Source: Bacillota bacterium
GTDB taxonomy: Bacteria > Bacillota > Bacilli > Alicyclobacillales > SLC66
DNA: 6,506 nt
Direction of reading: 5' to 3'
Assembly: GCA_021820825.1 (NCBI GenBank)
Contig: JAKADD010000142.1
Location: forward strand, 1 to 6,506
Shown: piece after piece, positions 1 through 6,029 of the stretch
How the letters are laid out: each line of letters begins with the position of its first letter
How positions within the stretch are numbered: the first letter of the stretch is position 1
Made by a program: the position numbers and the translations under genes
Notes under the pieces: generated by a model
What the model was told of the DNA's origin: nothing
Databases searched by the model: none
What the model saw: only the letters and a program-made list of their open reading frames with translations

Positions 1-843
1 GTCCAGTTCCGTGCCAATGTCCACAATGCTCCCCACACGGGAAATTCCCTCGCCAAACATGATATCCACTTCAACCTGTTTGAAAGGAGGCGCCACCTTA
101 TTTTTGACAACCTTGATTTTTGTCCGATTGCCAACCACATCGTTTCCCTGTTTCAGGGCTTCCCCCCTGCGAACCTCAAGCCTAATGGTAGAGTAGAACT
201 TGAGCGCGCGCCCCCCAGTCGTAGTCTCCGGATTGCCGTACATGACTCCCACTTTTTCGCGGATCTGATTGATGAAGATCGTAATGGTCTTTGATTTGTT
301 GATCGCACCGCTGAGTTTACGAAGAGCCTGGGACATCAGGCGGGCGTGCAGACCCACATGGGAATCTCCCATTTCCCCTTCAATCTCCGCCTTCGGAACG
401 AGGGCGGCCACAGAGTCGATCACGATAATTTCTACAGCGCCGCTTCGTACAAGCGCCTCTGCGATTTCAAGCGCCTGTTCGCCCGTATCAGGTTGGGAGA
501 TGAGCATCTCATCGATGTTGACGCCAAGATTCTGGGCATACAGTGGATCAAGCGCATGTTCAGCGTCGATAAACGCGGCTTGCCCCCCCTGTCGCTGCAC
601 TTCTGCAATAGCGTGCAGCGCGACCGTCGTCTTTCCGGATGACTCCGGTCCGTATACCTCAATAATTCTGCCCCGCGGCAATCCGCCTACGCCAAGCGCG
701 ATGTCAAGAGCCAAAGAACCCGACGATATGGTCTCGATGTTCATCGTTGCGCTCGCCTCCCCGAGCCGCATGATTGAGCCTTTGCCAAACTGTTTTTCAA
801 TCTGTTTCAGTGCCTGGTCCAATGCGCTCTTCCGATCCGCCAC
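1..843 (-). CDS. recA: RecA recombinase, 3' end missing (runs off left edge)
   Basis: RecA is the cytoplasmic ATP-dependent strand-exchange protein of homologous recombination. It also acts as co-protease for LexA self-cleavage in the SOS response. The window holds 281 codons of a protein usually near 350 residues, so the C-terminal part is outside. Visible features are the N-terminal helix ([14 protein letters not shown], 12-25), Walker [10 protein letters not shown] (65-73), the catalytic-type glutamate E95 in FIDAEHALD, Walker [11 protein letters not shown] (139-148), and the DNA-binding L2 region from NQIREKVG to ETTTGGRAL (192-214). I chose GTG at 843 as the start. It gives [10 protein letters not shown], which aligns with the usual Bacillota N-terminus, and it lies 8 nt after AAGGTGG (852-858). 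An in-frame ATG two codons upstream (847-849) would be only 2 nt from that site. The gene has its own promoter and a LexA box upstream. Identity is certain; only the exact start codon is inferred. Confidence 0.98.
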   Translation of the reverse strand, partial: MADRKSALDQALKQIEKQFGKGSIMRLGEASATMNIETISSGSLALDIALGVGGLPRGRIIEVYGPESSGKTTVALHAIAEVQRQGGQAAFIDAEHALDPLYAQNLGVNIDEMLISQPDTGEQALEIAEALVRSGAVEIIVIDSVAALVPKAEIEGEMGDSHVGLHARLMSQALRKLSGAINKSKTITIFINQIREKVGVMYGNPETTTGGRALKFYSTIRLEVRRGEALKQGNDVVGNRTKIKVVKNKVAPPFKQVEVDIMFGEGISRVGSIVDIGTELD

Positions 844-851
844 ACACATTC

Positions 852-860
852 CCACCTTCT
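852..860 (-). promoter_or_regulatory. recA ribosome binding site that decides the start codon
   Basis: The minus strand reads AGAAGGTGG here, a good match to the anti-Shine-Dalgarno sequence. The spacer to GTG at 843 is 8 nt. The spacer to the ATG at 849 is 2 nt, which is too short. This supports the GTG start. Confidence 0.75.
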
Positions 861-882
861 ACAAGCAAATTATACTATTATC

Positions 883-911
883 ATTGTACTAGCTCAGGCC
901 CTAAAACACAA
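883..911 (-). promoter_or_regulatory. Probable sigma-A promoter of recA
   Basis: On the minus strand, TTGTGT (906-911) and TACAAT (883-888) are separated by exactly 17 bp. The -10 box matches the consensus at 5 of 6 positions and the -35 box at 3 of 6. A start near 876 would leave a leader of about 33 nt before the GTG. The -35 box overlaps the LexA box, as expected for a repressible SOS promoter. An alternative is the perfect TATAAT at 869-874 with a poor -35 (CTGAGC, 892-897). Transcription from that box would begin almost at the ribosome binding site, so I rank it second. Confidence 0.6.
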
Positions 912-922
912 ACATTTGTTCG
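909..922 (-). promoter_or_regulatory. LexA (DinR) operator, SOS box of recA
   Basis: The minus strand reads CGAACAAATGTTTG. It matches 13 of 14 positions of the Bacillus LexA/DinR consensus CGAACRNRYGTTYC; only the last base differs. It overlaps the proposed recA -35 box by three bases and lies 66 bp upstream of the GTG start, so bound LexA would block RNA polymerase. LexA control of recA is well established in Bacillota. That this copy is bound is inferred from sequence and position. Confidence 0.82.
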
Positions 923-963
923 GACATATACAATCGTATCAAAAGACCGTTTTAACCCAAGTA

Positions 964-1015
964 CGCGGTGCGAGCCGTGACAGGCGCGCGGGCGCTCGCC
1001 ACGGCTCGCACCGCG
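964..1015 (-). terminator. Long perfect hairpin between helicase and recA, possible terminator
   Basis: Positions 964-979 and 1000-1015 form a perfect 16-bp GC-rich inverted repeat with a 20-nt loop. The loop itself can fold through GCGC at 984-987 and 992-995. It lies 83 bp past the helicase stop and about 40 bp before the LexA box, where a terminator for the upstream operon would be expected. The U-tract is weak: after the stem the minus strand reads TACTTGGGTT, with 5 T in 10 bases. The plus-strand side has no T run either. It could therefore be an inefficient intrinsic terminator, an RNA 3'-end stabiliser, or an insulating hairpin. I see no coding potential in the rest of the gap (844-1097). 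Confidence 0.5.
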
Positions 1016-1022
1016 CATTCGA

Positions 1023-1044
1023 TATCACCAACGTATCACCAACG
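1023..1044. repeat. Two tandem copies of an 11-bp unit
   Basis: TATCACCAACG occurs at 1023-1033 and again without a gap at 1034-1044, with no mismatch. It lies in the non-coding gap, 54 bp after the helicase stop. It may be a simple slippage duplication; I know of no binding protein for this unit. Confidence 0.8.
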
Positions 1045-1097
1045 GAAGTCCGGGCAAAATACGTTCTCCACATAGGCGGTCCTTTTTGACGTCCGCC

Positions 1098-2690
1098 TTA
1101 GCGACGAGAGGAGCCTCCCATGCCACGCGGTTTTGCAGGTTCCAGATTGACCCGATAGCCGTTGACGCGCGCCTGCCGCAGGGCTTCAAAAACGAATGGC
1201 GCTGACTCTTCCTCGACTTCGACGAAGGTAAATTTCTCAAAGATGTCGATCTTGCCGACTGCGGTGCTGGGGATGCCCGACTCTTCCGAAATCATCCGCA
1301 CCAGGTCGCCAGGGCCCATCCGGGCGCTCCGGCCAATATTGACAAAGAAGCGAACCATACCCGACGCTGCGCCGGTGTCGCCAAAATCATACTGACCCGC
1401 TTCTTCCGATTCCAGCTCACCGGCGGAAGCGAGTTTCAGCGCCGCTGCGGCGAGATCAATCGGATCAAGCTCATCCACCAGTTTGCCGAGCAGCGCCCGA
1501 TAGTGCCCCAGCCCGCCCTCCTGGACAGCAGCCTGCAGCCGATCACGCCAAATCTCCGCCTGCCGCTCCGCCACATCGGCAAGCGACGGCACTTCGCGCC
1601 CCTCAATGGACGCCTTCGTTTCACGCTGAATCGTCTTTAGCAGCTTGAATTCACGAGGCGTTACCAGAGTGATCGCCAACCCGCGCTTGCCGGCCCGCCC
1701 CGTTCGTCCGACGCGATGCACGTACGCTTCGGTGTCCTGTGGGATGTCGTAGTTCACAACATGTGTCACGTTGCCGACGTCGATGCCGCGGGCCGCCACG
1801 TCAGTTGCGACCAGCAGCTCGATTTCGCCGCCGCGAAACTTCTTCATCACGCGGTCGCGCTGCGCCTGGCTCAGATCGCCATGCAGGCCGTCCGCCAGAT
1901 AGCCGCGCGCTATCAGCGCTTCTGTCAATTCATCAACACCGCGTTTGGTGCGGCAAAAGATGATGCCGAGCGTGACGTCCTCACTGTCGATGACCCGACA
2001 CATGCTGTCCAGTTTTGTGCGTTCGAGAACCTTGTAAAACACCTGATCGATTTGTGGCACGGTCATCTCGCCGTGTGTCATCTGAACGTGCTCGGGCGCC
2101 TTCATGTACCGATTTGCAAGGCGCCGCACTTCCGGAGGAATGGTGGCAGAGAACAGGAGCGTCTGCCGCTCTGCGGGCATCGTTTGCAGAATCGACTCAA
2201 TATCCTCGATAAAGCCCATATCCAGCATCTCATCGGCTTCGTCCAGCACGACCGTCTGCACTTTATCCAGCTTAAGCGTACCGCGACGCAGATGGTCGAG
2301 AACCCGCCCCGGTGTTCCAATGACAATATTGACGCCCTGTTCCAGTGCGCGAATCTGATGCCCAATGGACTGGCCGCCGTATATGGGCAGCGTCCGGACA
2401 CGCTTGAATTTTGCGATCTTGCGCATTTCACCGGCAACCTGAATGGCCAGTTCACGCGTAGGCAACAGGATAATCGACTGCACGTGGCGGCCAGTTCCTG
2501 CAGCCTCCACGATCGGAATGCCAAACGCGGCCGTTTTGCCGGTTCCGGTCTGAGCCTGTCCGATGACATCCTTACCGTCAAGAATCAGGGGAATACACGT
2601 GGTCTGGATCGGAGATGGTTCCTCATAGCCCATTTCATCGATCGCTTCCTGCAGTTTCTTACTCAAAGCAAATTCCAAAAAAGTCGTCAT
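1098..2690 (-). CDS. DEAD-box ATP-dependent RNA helicase with C-terminal DbpA/CsdA-type RNA-binding domain
   Basis: This 530-residue cytoplasmic protein unwinds or remodels RNA using ATP. Family members act in ribosome assembly, mRNA decay and cold adaptation. All core motifs are intact: Q motif PSPIQ (25-29), motif I AQTGTGKT (46-53), Ia PTREL (77-81), Ib TPGR (126-129), II DEAD (150-153), III SAT (181-183), IV IIFCRT (243-248), V ATDVAARGID (295-304) and VI HRVGRTGR (325-332). A helical region (about 365-430) resembles the dimerisation segment of CshA/CsdA. Residues about 445-515, beginning GMVRFFVNIGR, match the DbpA-type RRM fold. The architecture fits CshA of Bacillota or DeaD/CsdA; I leave the symbol blank because sequence alone does not separate them. 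The tail GMGGSSRR is short, without the long basic or Gly-rich extension of some relatives. ATG follows a GAGGGTGATGGA site. The start lies 16 bp after the cinA stop, so co-transcription with cinA is likely. Confidence 0.95.
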   Translation of the reverse strand: MTTFLEFALSKKLQEAIDEMGYEEPSPIQTTCIPLILDGKDVIGQAQTGTGKTAAFGIPIVEAAGTGRHVQSIILLPTRELAIQVAGEMRKIAKFKRVRTLPIYGGQSIGHQIRALEQGVNIVIGTPGRVLDHLRRGTLKLDKVQTVVLDEADEMLDMGFIEDIESILQTMPAERQTLLFSATIPPEVRRLANRYMKAPEHVQMTHGEMTVPQIDQVFYKVLERTKLDSMCRVIDSEDVTLGIIFCRTKRGVDELTEALIARGYLADGLHGDLSQAQRDRVMKKFRGGEIELLVATDVAARGIDVGNVTHVVNYDIPQDTEAYVHRVGRTGRAGKRGLAITLVTPREFKLLKTIQRETKASIEGREVPSLADVAERQAEIWRDRLQAAVQEGGLGHYRALLGKLVDELDPIDLAAAALKLASAGELESEEAGQYDFGDTGAASGMVRFFVNIGRSARMGPGDLVRMISEESGIPSTAVGKIDIFEKFTFVEVEEESAPFVFEALRQARVNGYRVNLEPAKPRGMGGSSRR

Positions 2691-2706
2691 TCCATCACCC
2701 TCATAA

Positions 2707-3945
2707 TTATTTTAATTCTTGCAGCATCAAGTGCAGCGCAGCTTTTGCGGAGCGAATCCGGATCTGTGACCGGTCGCCCGAAAATATGCGTTCCCTGATG
2801 ACAACACCGCGTTCACTGGCTACCGCTACATAGACTAGCCCAATCGGTTTGTCAGGCGTACCCCCGGATGGTCCTGCCACTCCCGTAACGCTCATCGCAT
2901 AGTCCGCGCCCAGCAGACTGCGTACTCCGACAGCCATCTCTCCTGCGGTCTCGGCGCTTACGGCGCCATGCGCCGCAAGGGTTTCAGGCGCCACGCCGAG
3001 CAATTGCTCTTTTACGTCATTGTCATAGGCGACAATGCTCCCATGAACAGAGTCAGAACTGCCGGGAATGTCAACCAGCAGAGCAGTCAGCAATCCCCCC
3101 GTACAACTCTCCGCACACGCCACGCGCGCACGCCTGGCGCGCAGAGCCTGCAGGACAGCATGAGCAAGCGAATCGTCGTCAAACCCGTAGACGTATTGTC
3201 CCAGCCTCCCCAGGAGCGCCGACTCGACGGGAGCGATCAGCGCCTTTGCTGCCTGCAGAGTAGCGGCCCGAGCCGTGATGCGCAGCGCCATCTCCCCTTC
3301 GGACGCCAGCGGCGCGATTGTGGGGTTGGACTGCTCGCGCAGAATGTCTTCCACCCGATCATGCGCTTCAGATTCGCCAATCCCATAAAGACGAAGCATG
3401 CGGCTGACAATCACTTCACTCCCCGCAAGCGACGTGAGCACGGGTCGCACCGATTCCTGAACCATGGGCTGCATTTCCAGCGGCGGACCAGGCAGCAGAA
3501 AAATGTGTCTGCCCTTCCATTCCACATACTGACCCGGCGCAGTACCACGGGCATTGGGCAAAAATACAGCCGTTCCAACGCGCATGGCCTGCTTGCGATT
3601 CGAGTCGGCCGGAACGCGTCCCAGGCGCGTAAAATACGGCGTGACATGCGCAGCAAACGCCTCCTGCGAAAACACCAGCGGCAATCCGCAAGCTTCAGCC
3701 ACCGCCTCACGCGTCAAATCATCGTCCGTAGGGCCAAGACCGCCGGTTATAATGATGACTTGAGAGCGCTTCAGGGCTAACGCAACAGTATTTGTCAGAC
3801 GTTCTCCATTATCGCCAACAGCGGAGTGAAAGTAGACAGCCACTCCCATTGCCGCCAGATTCACCGACAAATACCGGGCGTGCGCGTTGTCAATCTGACC
3901 AAGCAGGATCTCTGTGCCAACGGCGATAATTTCAGCGGTGATCAT
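2707..3945 (-). CDS. cinA: CinA family protein (nicotinamide-nucleotide amidohydrolase, competence/damage-inducible)
   Basis: This 412-residue cytoplasmic protein has the full two-domain CinA layout. The N-terminal MoaB/MogA-like domain (about 1-170) shows GTEILLG (10-16) and TGGLGPTDDDLT (67-78); in the family it is linked to ADP-ribose pyrophosphatase activity. A linker domain follows (about 175-250). The C-terminal CinA_C/PncC domain (about 258-412) shows AESCTGG (278-284), carrying the conserved serine, and TGVAGPSGGTP (354-364). That domain deamidates NMN to nicotinate mononucleotide in pyridine-nucleotide salvage. In Streptococcus pneumoniae cinA is co-transcribed with recA and induced in competence. 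Here a helicase gene and a strong hairpin lie between them, so it is probably expressed from the rimO promoter instead. ATG at 3945 follows GGGGGTGG and begins MITAEIIAVGTEILLG, the usual family start. The gap to pgsA is 34 bp. No key motif is missing. Confidence 0.97.
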   Translation of the reverse strand: MITAEIIAVGTEILLGQIDNAHARYLSVNLAAMGVAVYFHSAVGDNGERLTNTVALALKRSQVIIITGGLGPTDDDLTREAVAEACGLPLVFSQEAFAAHVTPYFTRLGRVPADSNRKQAMRVGTAVFLPNARGTAPGQYVEWKGRHIFLLPGPPLEMQPMVQESVRPVLTSLAGSEVIVSRMLRLYGIGESEAHDRVEDILREQSNPTIAPLASEGEMALRITARAATLQAAKALIAPVESALLGRLGQYVYGFDDDSLAHAVLQALRARRARVACAESCTGGLLTALLVDIPGSSDSVHGSIVAYDNDVKEQLLGVAPETLAAHGAVSAETAGEMAVGVRSLLGADYAMSVTGVAGPSGGTPDKPIGLVYVAVASERGVVIRERIFSGDRSQIRIRSAKAALHLMLQELK

Positions 3946-3979
3946 CCCGCCACCCCCGAGTTGCTATTCAGTGTCTGGA

Positions 3980-4561
3980 TTACCAGTGACCCGCATCGAT
4001 CACATGTCGATTCTTTATGAAGTAATCGACACCGCTGACAATTGTCATCAAAACGGCTGCGTAAATGGCCAGCTTGGCAAACGGAAATCCGATATACACA
4101 AAAGGCCAGTTACCGATCATGATCGCAACCAGAGCGACCATCTGTAATGCGGTCTTCCATTTGGCCAAACCGCTTGCGGCAATGACATGACCCTGAGTCG
4201 AGGCAACTGCGCGAAGACCGGTAACAGCAAATTCACGCGCAACCACCACGATTGCGATCCACGCCGGAATACGCTGCATCGCAACAAGGGAAATCATGGC
4301 CGTCGATACAAGCAGTTTGTCCGCAAGAGGATCCATGAACTTCCCAAAATCAGTAATCAACTGATGTTTGCGCGCAATATATCCATCTAAACTGTCTGTG
4401 CTGGCCGCAATCACAAAGACCAGAGCCGCCATGATTTCTCCGCCCGCAATCGTTTCACCTGCCGCGTGCACTTGAAAGAGGGGCAGAGGCACGAGCAAAA
4501 ACAGCATGACCACGGGTACCAAGATCATTCTGGCTATGGTGATTCGATTAGCCAGATTCAC
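3980..4561 (-). CDS. pgsA: CDP-diacylglycerol-glycerol-3-phosphate 3-phosphatidyltransferase
   Basis: PgsA transfers the phosphatidyl group from CDP-diacylglycerol to glycerol 3-phosphate. The product is phosphatidylglycerophosphate, the committed precursor of phosphatidylglycerol and cardiolipin. At 193 residues it is a normal-length integral membrane protein. The CDP-alcohol phosphotransferase signature is complete: D56, D59-G60, A63-R64, G73, D77 and D81, with the metal-binding aspartates present. Hydrophobic stretches near 12-30, 42-56, 84-108, 138-152 and 161-178 fit several membrane helices. FGKFMDPLADK (72-82) is typical of PgsA rather than of phosphatidylserine or cardiolipin synthases of this superfamily. 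The start is GTG at 4561, directly after the rimO TAG. GGGGGAGG (4570-4577) lies 8 nt upstream, inside the rimO coding end, so translation is probably coupled to rimO. Confidence 0.96.
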   Translation of the reverse strand: MNLANRITIARMILVPVVMLFLLVPLPLFQVHAAGETIAGGEIMAALVFVIAASTDSLDGYIARKHQLITDFGKFMDPLADKLLVSTAMISLVAMQRIPAWIAIVVVAREFAVTGLRAVASTQGHVIAASGLAKWKTALQMVALVAIMIGNWPFVYIGFPFAKLAIYAAVLMTIVSGVDYFIKNRHVIDAGHW

Positions 4562-5884
4562 CTAGACGACCTCCCCCACAAGGTCAAATTCAAAGGCATG
4601 CGAAATGCGCACCGGCACAATTGATCCGAGCCTCAGGTCACGCCCCGTCACGAATACAACGCCGTCGATTTCCCGCGCGTCATAGGGGGTGCGGCCGATG
4701 TATCCCGACTCGTCCGACTCGTCGACGCTCTCAATCAGCACAGGCACGGTTGCGCCCACAAAACGGCCCATGCGCCTGGCCGCCACTGCGCGCGCCGCCT
4801 CCATCAGTTCGCTTGCGCGCCGTTCTTTCGCCTGTTCCGCCACCTGCTGTGGAAACGCCGCAGATGGGGCCGTATCTTCCTGCGAATAGGTGAACACCCC
4901 GACATGGTCAAATTCCAGCTCGTTTACAAAAGATTTTAGATTCTGGAACTCCTCTTCTGTTTCGCCCGGAAATCCGACGATGAAGGACGTGCGTATGACG
5001 ACTTCTGGAATACGCGCCCGCATTTTCGCCAACAGGCTGCGAATATGTTTTTGGCGACCAGGTCGCTGCATTGCCCGCAAGATGCGATCTTCAGAGTGTT
5101 GCAGCGGCATGTCAATGTACTTGACCAGCTTGTTCAGATCTCGGAAGGCGTCAATCAGTTCATCGCTAAAGTAACCCGGATACGCATAATGCAGACGAAT
5201 CCACTGCAGCCCCGCAACATCGTTCAGCGCCCGCAATAAATCGGGCAGGCGCCTGCGACCGTACAGATCAAGCCCATACTGCGTTGAATCCTGCGCGATC
5301 AGGTTAATTTCCCTGACGCCGGCGGCAACCAGATTGCGCGCTTCCTGAACCACGCTCTCGATTGGCCGTGAGCGAAATCCTCCCCGCATTTGCGGAATCA
5401 CACAAAATGTGCACTTGTGGTCGCAACCCTCCGCAATCTTGATGTAGGCAGAGGGCGAGTCCGGCGCTTTGCGCGGGGTCAATTCATCGTAGATGTAAGC
5501 CGGATTCCCGATCCACTTTGGGCGCTCCCCCTGGCCTGCCTTAGCGATGAGTTCCGCGATCCGTGGAAATTCGCCCGTTCCCACGATGCCATCGATCTCC
5601 GGGATCTCATCCAGCAACTGATCCGCATAACGTTGGGCCATGCAGCCAGCCACCAGCAGGGTCTTGCCGCCGGTTTTTCTGCTTGCCGCGCCGAGAATCG
5701 CATCGACAGATTCCTGCTTCGCTGCGTCAATGAATGCGCACGTGTTTACAATGACGACATCCGCGTCGTCGGGATCGTCTGTCAAGGTATAGCCTCGCTG
5801 TTCGATCAATCCGACCATAACTTCAGAGTCAACCGCGTTTTTTTCGCATCCGAGTGTGATAATTGATACTCGTCGAGCCGTCAT
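4562..5884 (-). CDS. rimO: Ribosomal protein S12 methylthiotransferase RimO (radical SAM)
   Basis: RimO is a cytoplasmic radical-SAM enzyme with two [4Fe-4S] clusters. It adds a methylthio group to a conserved aspartate of ribosomal protein S12. From ATG 5884 the protein has 440 residues, about the length of Escherichia coli RimO. Order of parts: UPF0004 domain with cluster cysteines C13 (LGCEKN), C49 (NTCAF) and C81 (AGCMAQ); radical SAM core with CxxxCxxC at C154, C158 and C161; C-terminal TRAM domain (about 374-440). GCDHKCTFCVIPQMRGGFRS and IAQDSTQYGLDLYG point to RimO rather than the tRNA enzymes MiaB or MtaB. An in-frame ATG at 5959 would add 25 residues (MGAWFGS...). I reject it because it lacks a Shine-Dalgarno site, falls just after the predicted transcription start and adds sequence foreign to the family. 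ATG 5884 has GGAGG (5894-5898) 9 nt upstream. It is the first gene of the rimO-pgsA-cinA-helicase operon. Confidence 0.97.
   Translation of the reverse strand: MTARRVSIITLGCEKNAVDSEVMVGLIEQRGYTLTDDPDDADVVIVNTCAFIDAAKQESVDAILGAASRKTGGKTLLVAGCMAQRYADQLLDEIPEIDGIVGTGEFPRIAELIAKAGQGERPKWIGNPAYIYDELTPRKAPDSPSAYIKIAEGCDHKCTFCVIPQMRGGFRSRPIESVVQEARNLVAAGVREINLIAQDSTQYGLDLYGRRRLPDLLRALNDVAGLQWIRLHYAYPGYFSDELIDAFRDLNKLVKYIDMPLQHSEDRILRAMQRPGRQKHIRSLLAKMRARIPEVVIRTSFIVGFPGETEEEFQNLKSFVNELEFDHVGVFTYSQEDTAPSAAFPQQVAEQAKERRASELMEAARAVAARRMGRFVGATVPVLIESVDESDESGYIGRTPYDAREIDGVVFVTGRDLRLGSIVPVRISHAFEFDLVGEVV
4570..4577 (-). promoter_or_regulatory. pgsA ribosome binding site inside the end of rimO
   Basis: The minus strand reads GGGGGAGG, 8 nt before the pgsA GTG at 4561. 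The site is contained in the last codons of rimO. The rimO stop TAG (4562-4564) is immediately followed by the GTG. This fixes the non-ATG start and suggests translational coupling. Confidence 0.8.
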
Positions 5885-5893
5885 TGCACCTGT

Positions 5894-5898
5894 CCTCC
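5894..5898 (-). promoter_or_regulatory. rimO ribosome binding site
   Basis: GGAGG on the minus strand, 9 nt before ATG 5884. It selects this start over the upstream in-frame ATG at 5959. Confidence 0.75.
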
Positions 5899-5913
5899 AC
5901 ATCACGTCAAGGC

Positions 5914-5943
5914 AAAAAAATTGCAGCGGAAGAGTCCCGCTAC
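5914..5943 (-). terminator. Terminator-like hairpin plus U7 in the rimO leader
   Basis: On the minus strand, GTAGCGG (5937-5943) pairs with CCGCTGC (5923-5929). This gives a 7-bp stem with one G-U pair and a 7-nt loop. AA and then seven T (5914-5920) follow. That is the layout of an intrinsic terminator. It lies about 25-50 nt downstream of the predicted rimO transcription start and 30 nt before the rimO ATG. It is also the only terminator-like element after the yajQ-like gene. It may therefore end yajQ transcripts, attenuate rimO, or both. The stem is short, so termination may be partial. I see no strong competing antiterminator fold in the short leader. Confidence 0.55.
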
Positions 5944-5973
5944 CAAACCATGCGCCCAATTCACTCAGTTAGA

Positions 5974-6002
5974 ATTATATAGCTTTCATCACCGTCTGTC
6001 AA
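5974..6002 (-). promoter_or_regulatory. Perfect-consensus sigma-A promoter for the rimO operon
   Basis: On the minus strand TTGACA (5997-6002) and TATAAT (5974-5979) match the vegetative consensus at 12 of 12 positions with the optimal 17-bp spacer. Transcription should start near 5967, leaving a leader of about 80 nt before the rimO ATG. The -35 box is only 27 bp past the yajQ stop codon. Confidence 0.88.
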
Positions 6003-6029
6003 AGCAGGCTCATTTTTTTGAATAATGAC

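Noticed and set aside
269..892. A 207-codon plus-strand frame opposite recA, running into the recA promoter.
   Set aside because: Its Ser-rich low-complexity translation is the reverse reading of recA, with no start signal of its own.
914..942. Alternative recA promoter with TTGATA (937-942) and a -10 of ACAAAT (914-919).
   Set aside because: The spacing is 17 bp, but the -10 box matches only 3 of 6 positions and a better pair lies just downstream.
1716..2798. A 360-codon open frame on the plus strand, antisense to the helicase and the end of cinA.
   Set aside because: It lies fully over well-conserved genes, its translation matches no family I recognise, and it is rich in His, Cys and Gln as expected from reading a GC-biased gene backwards. 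It spans a real gene junction.
2968..3780. A 270-codon open frame on the plus strand, antisense to cinA.
   Set aside because: It is a shadow of cinA, whose frame has all family motifs. No ribosome binding site or recognisable domain is present.
5885..5959. A 25-codon N-terminal extension of rimO from an upstream ATG.
   Set aside because: It overlaps the leader hairpin, begins about 8 nt after the predicted transcription start, has no Shine-Dalgarno site and is not part of the RimO family.
6003..6029. A possible terminator in the AT-rich stretch right after the yajQ-like gene.
   Set aside because: Only a weak AT-only pairing (TCATT with AATGA) is possible. No stable stem with a U-tract was found before the rimO promoter.
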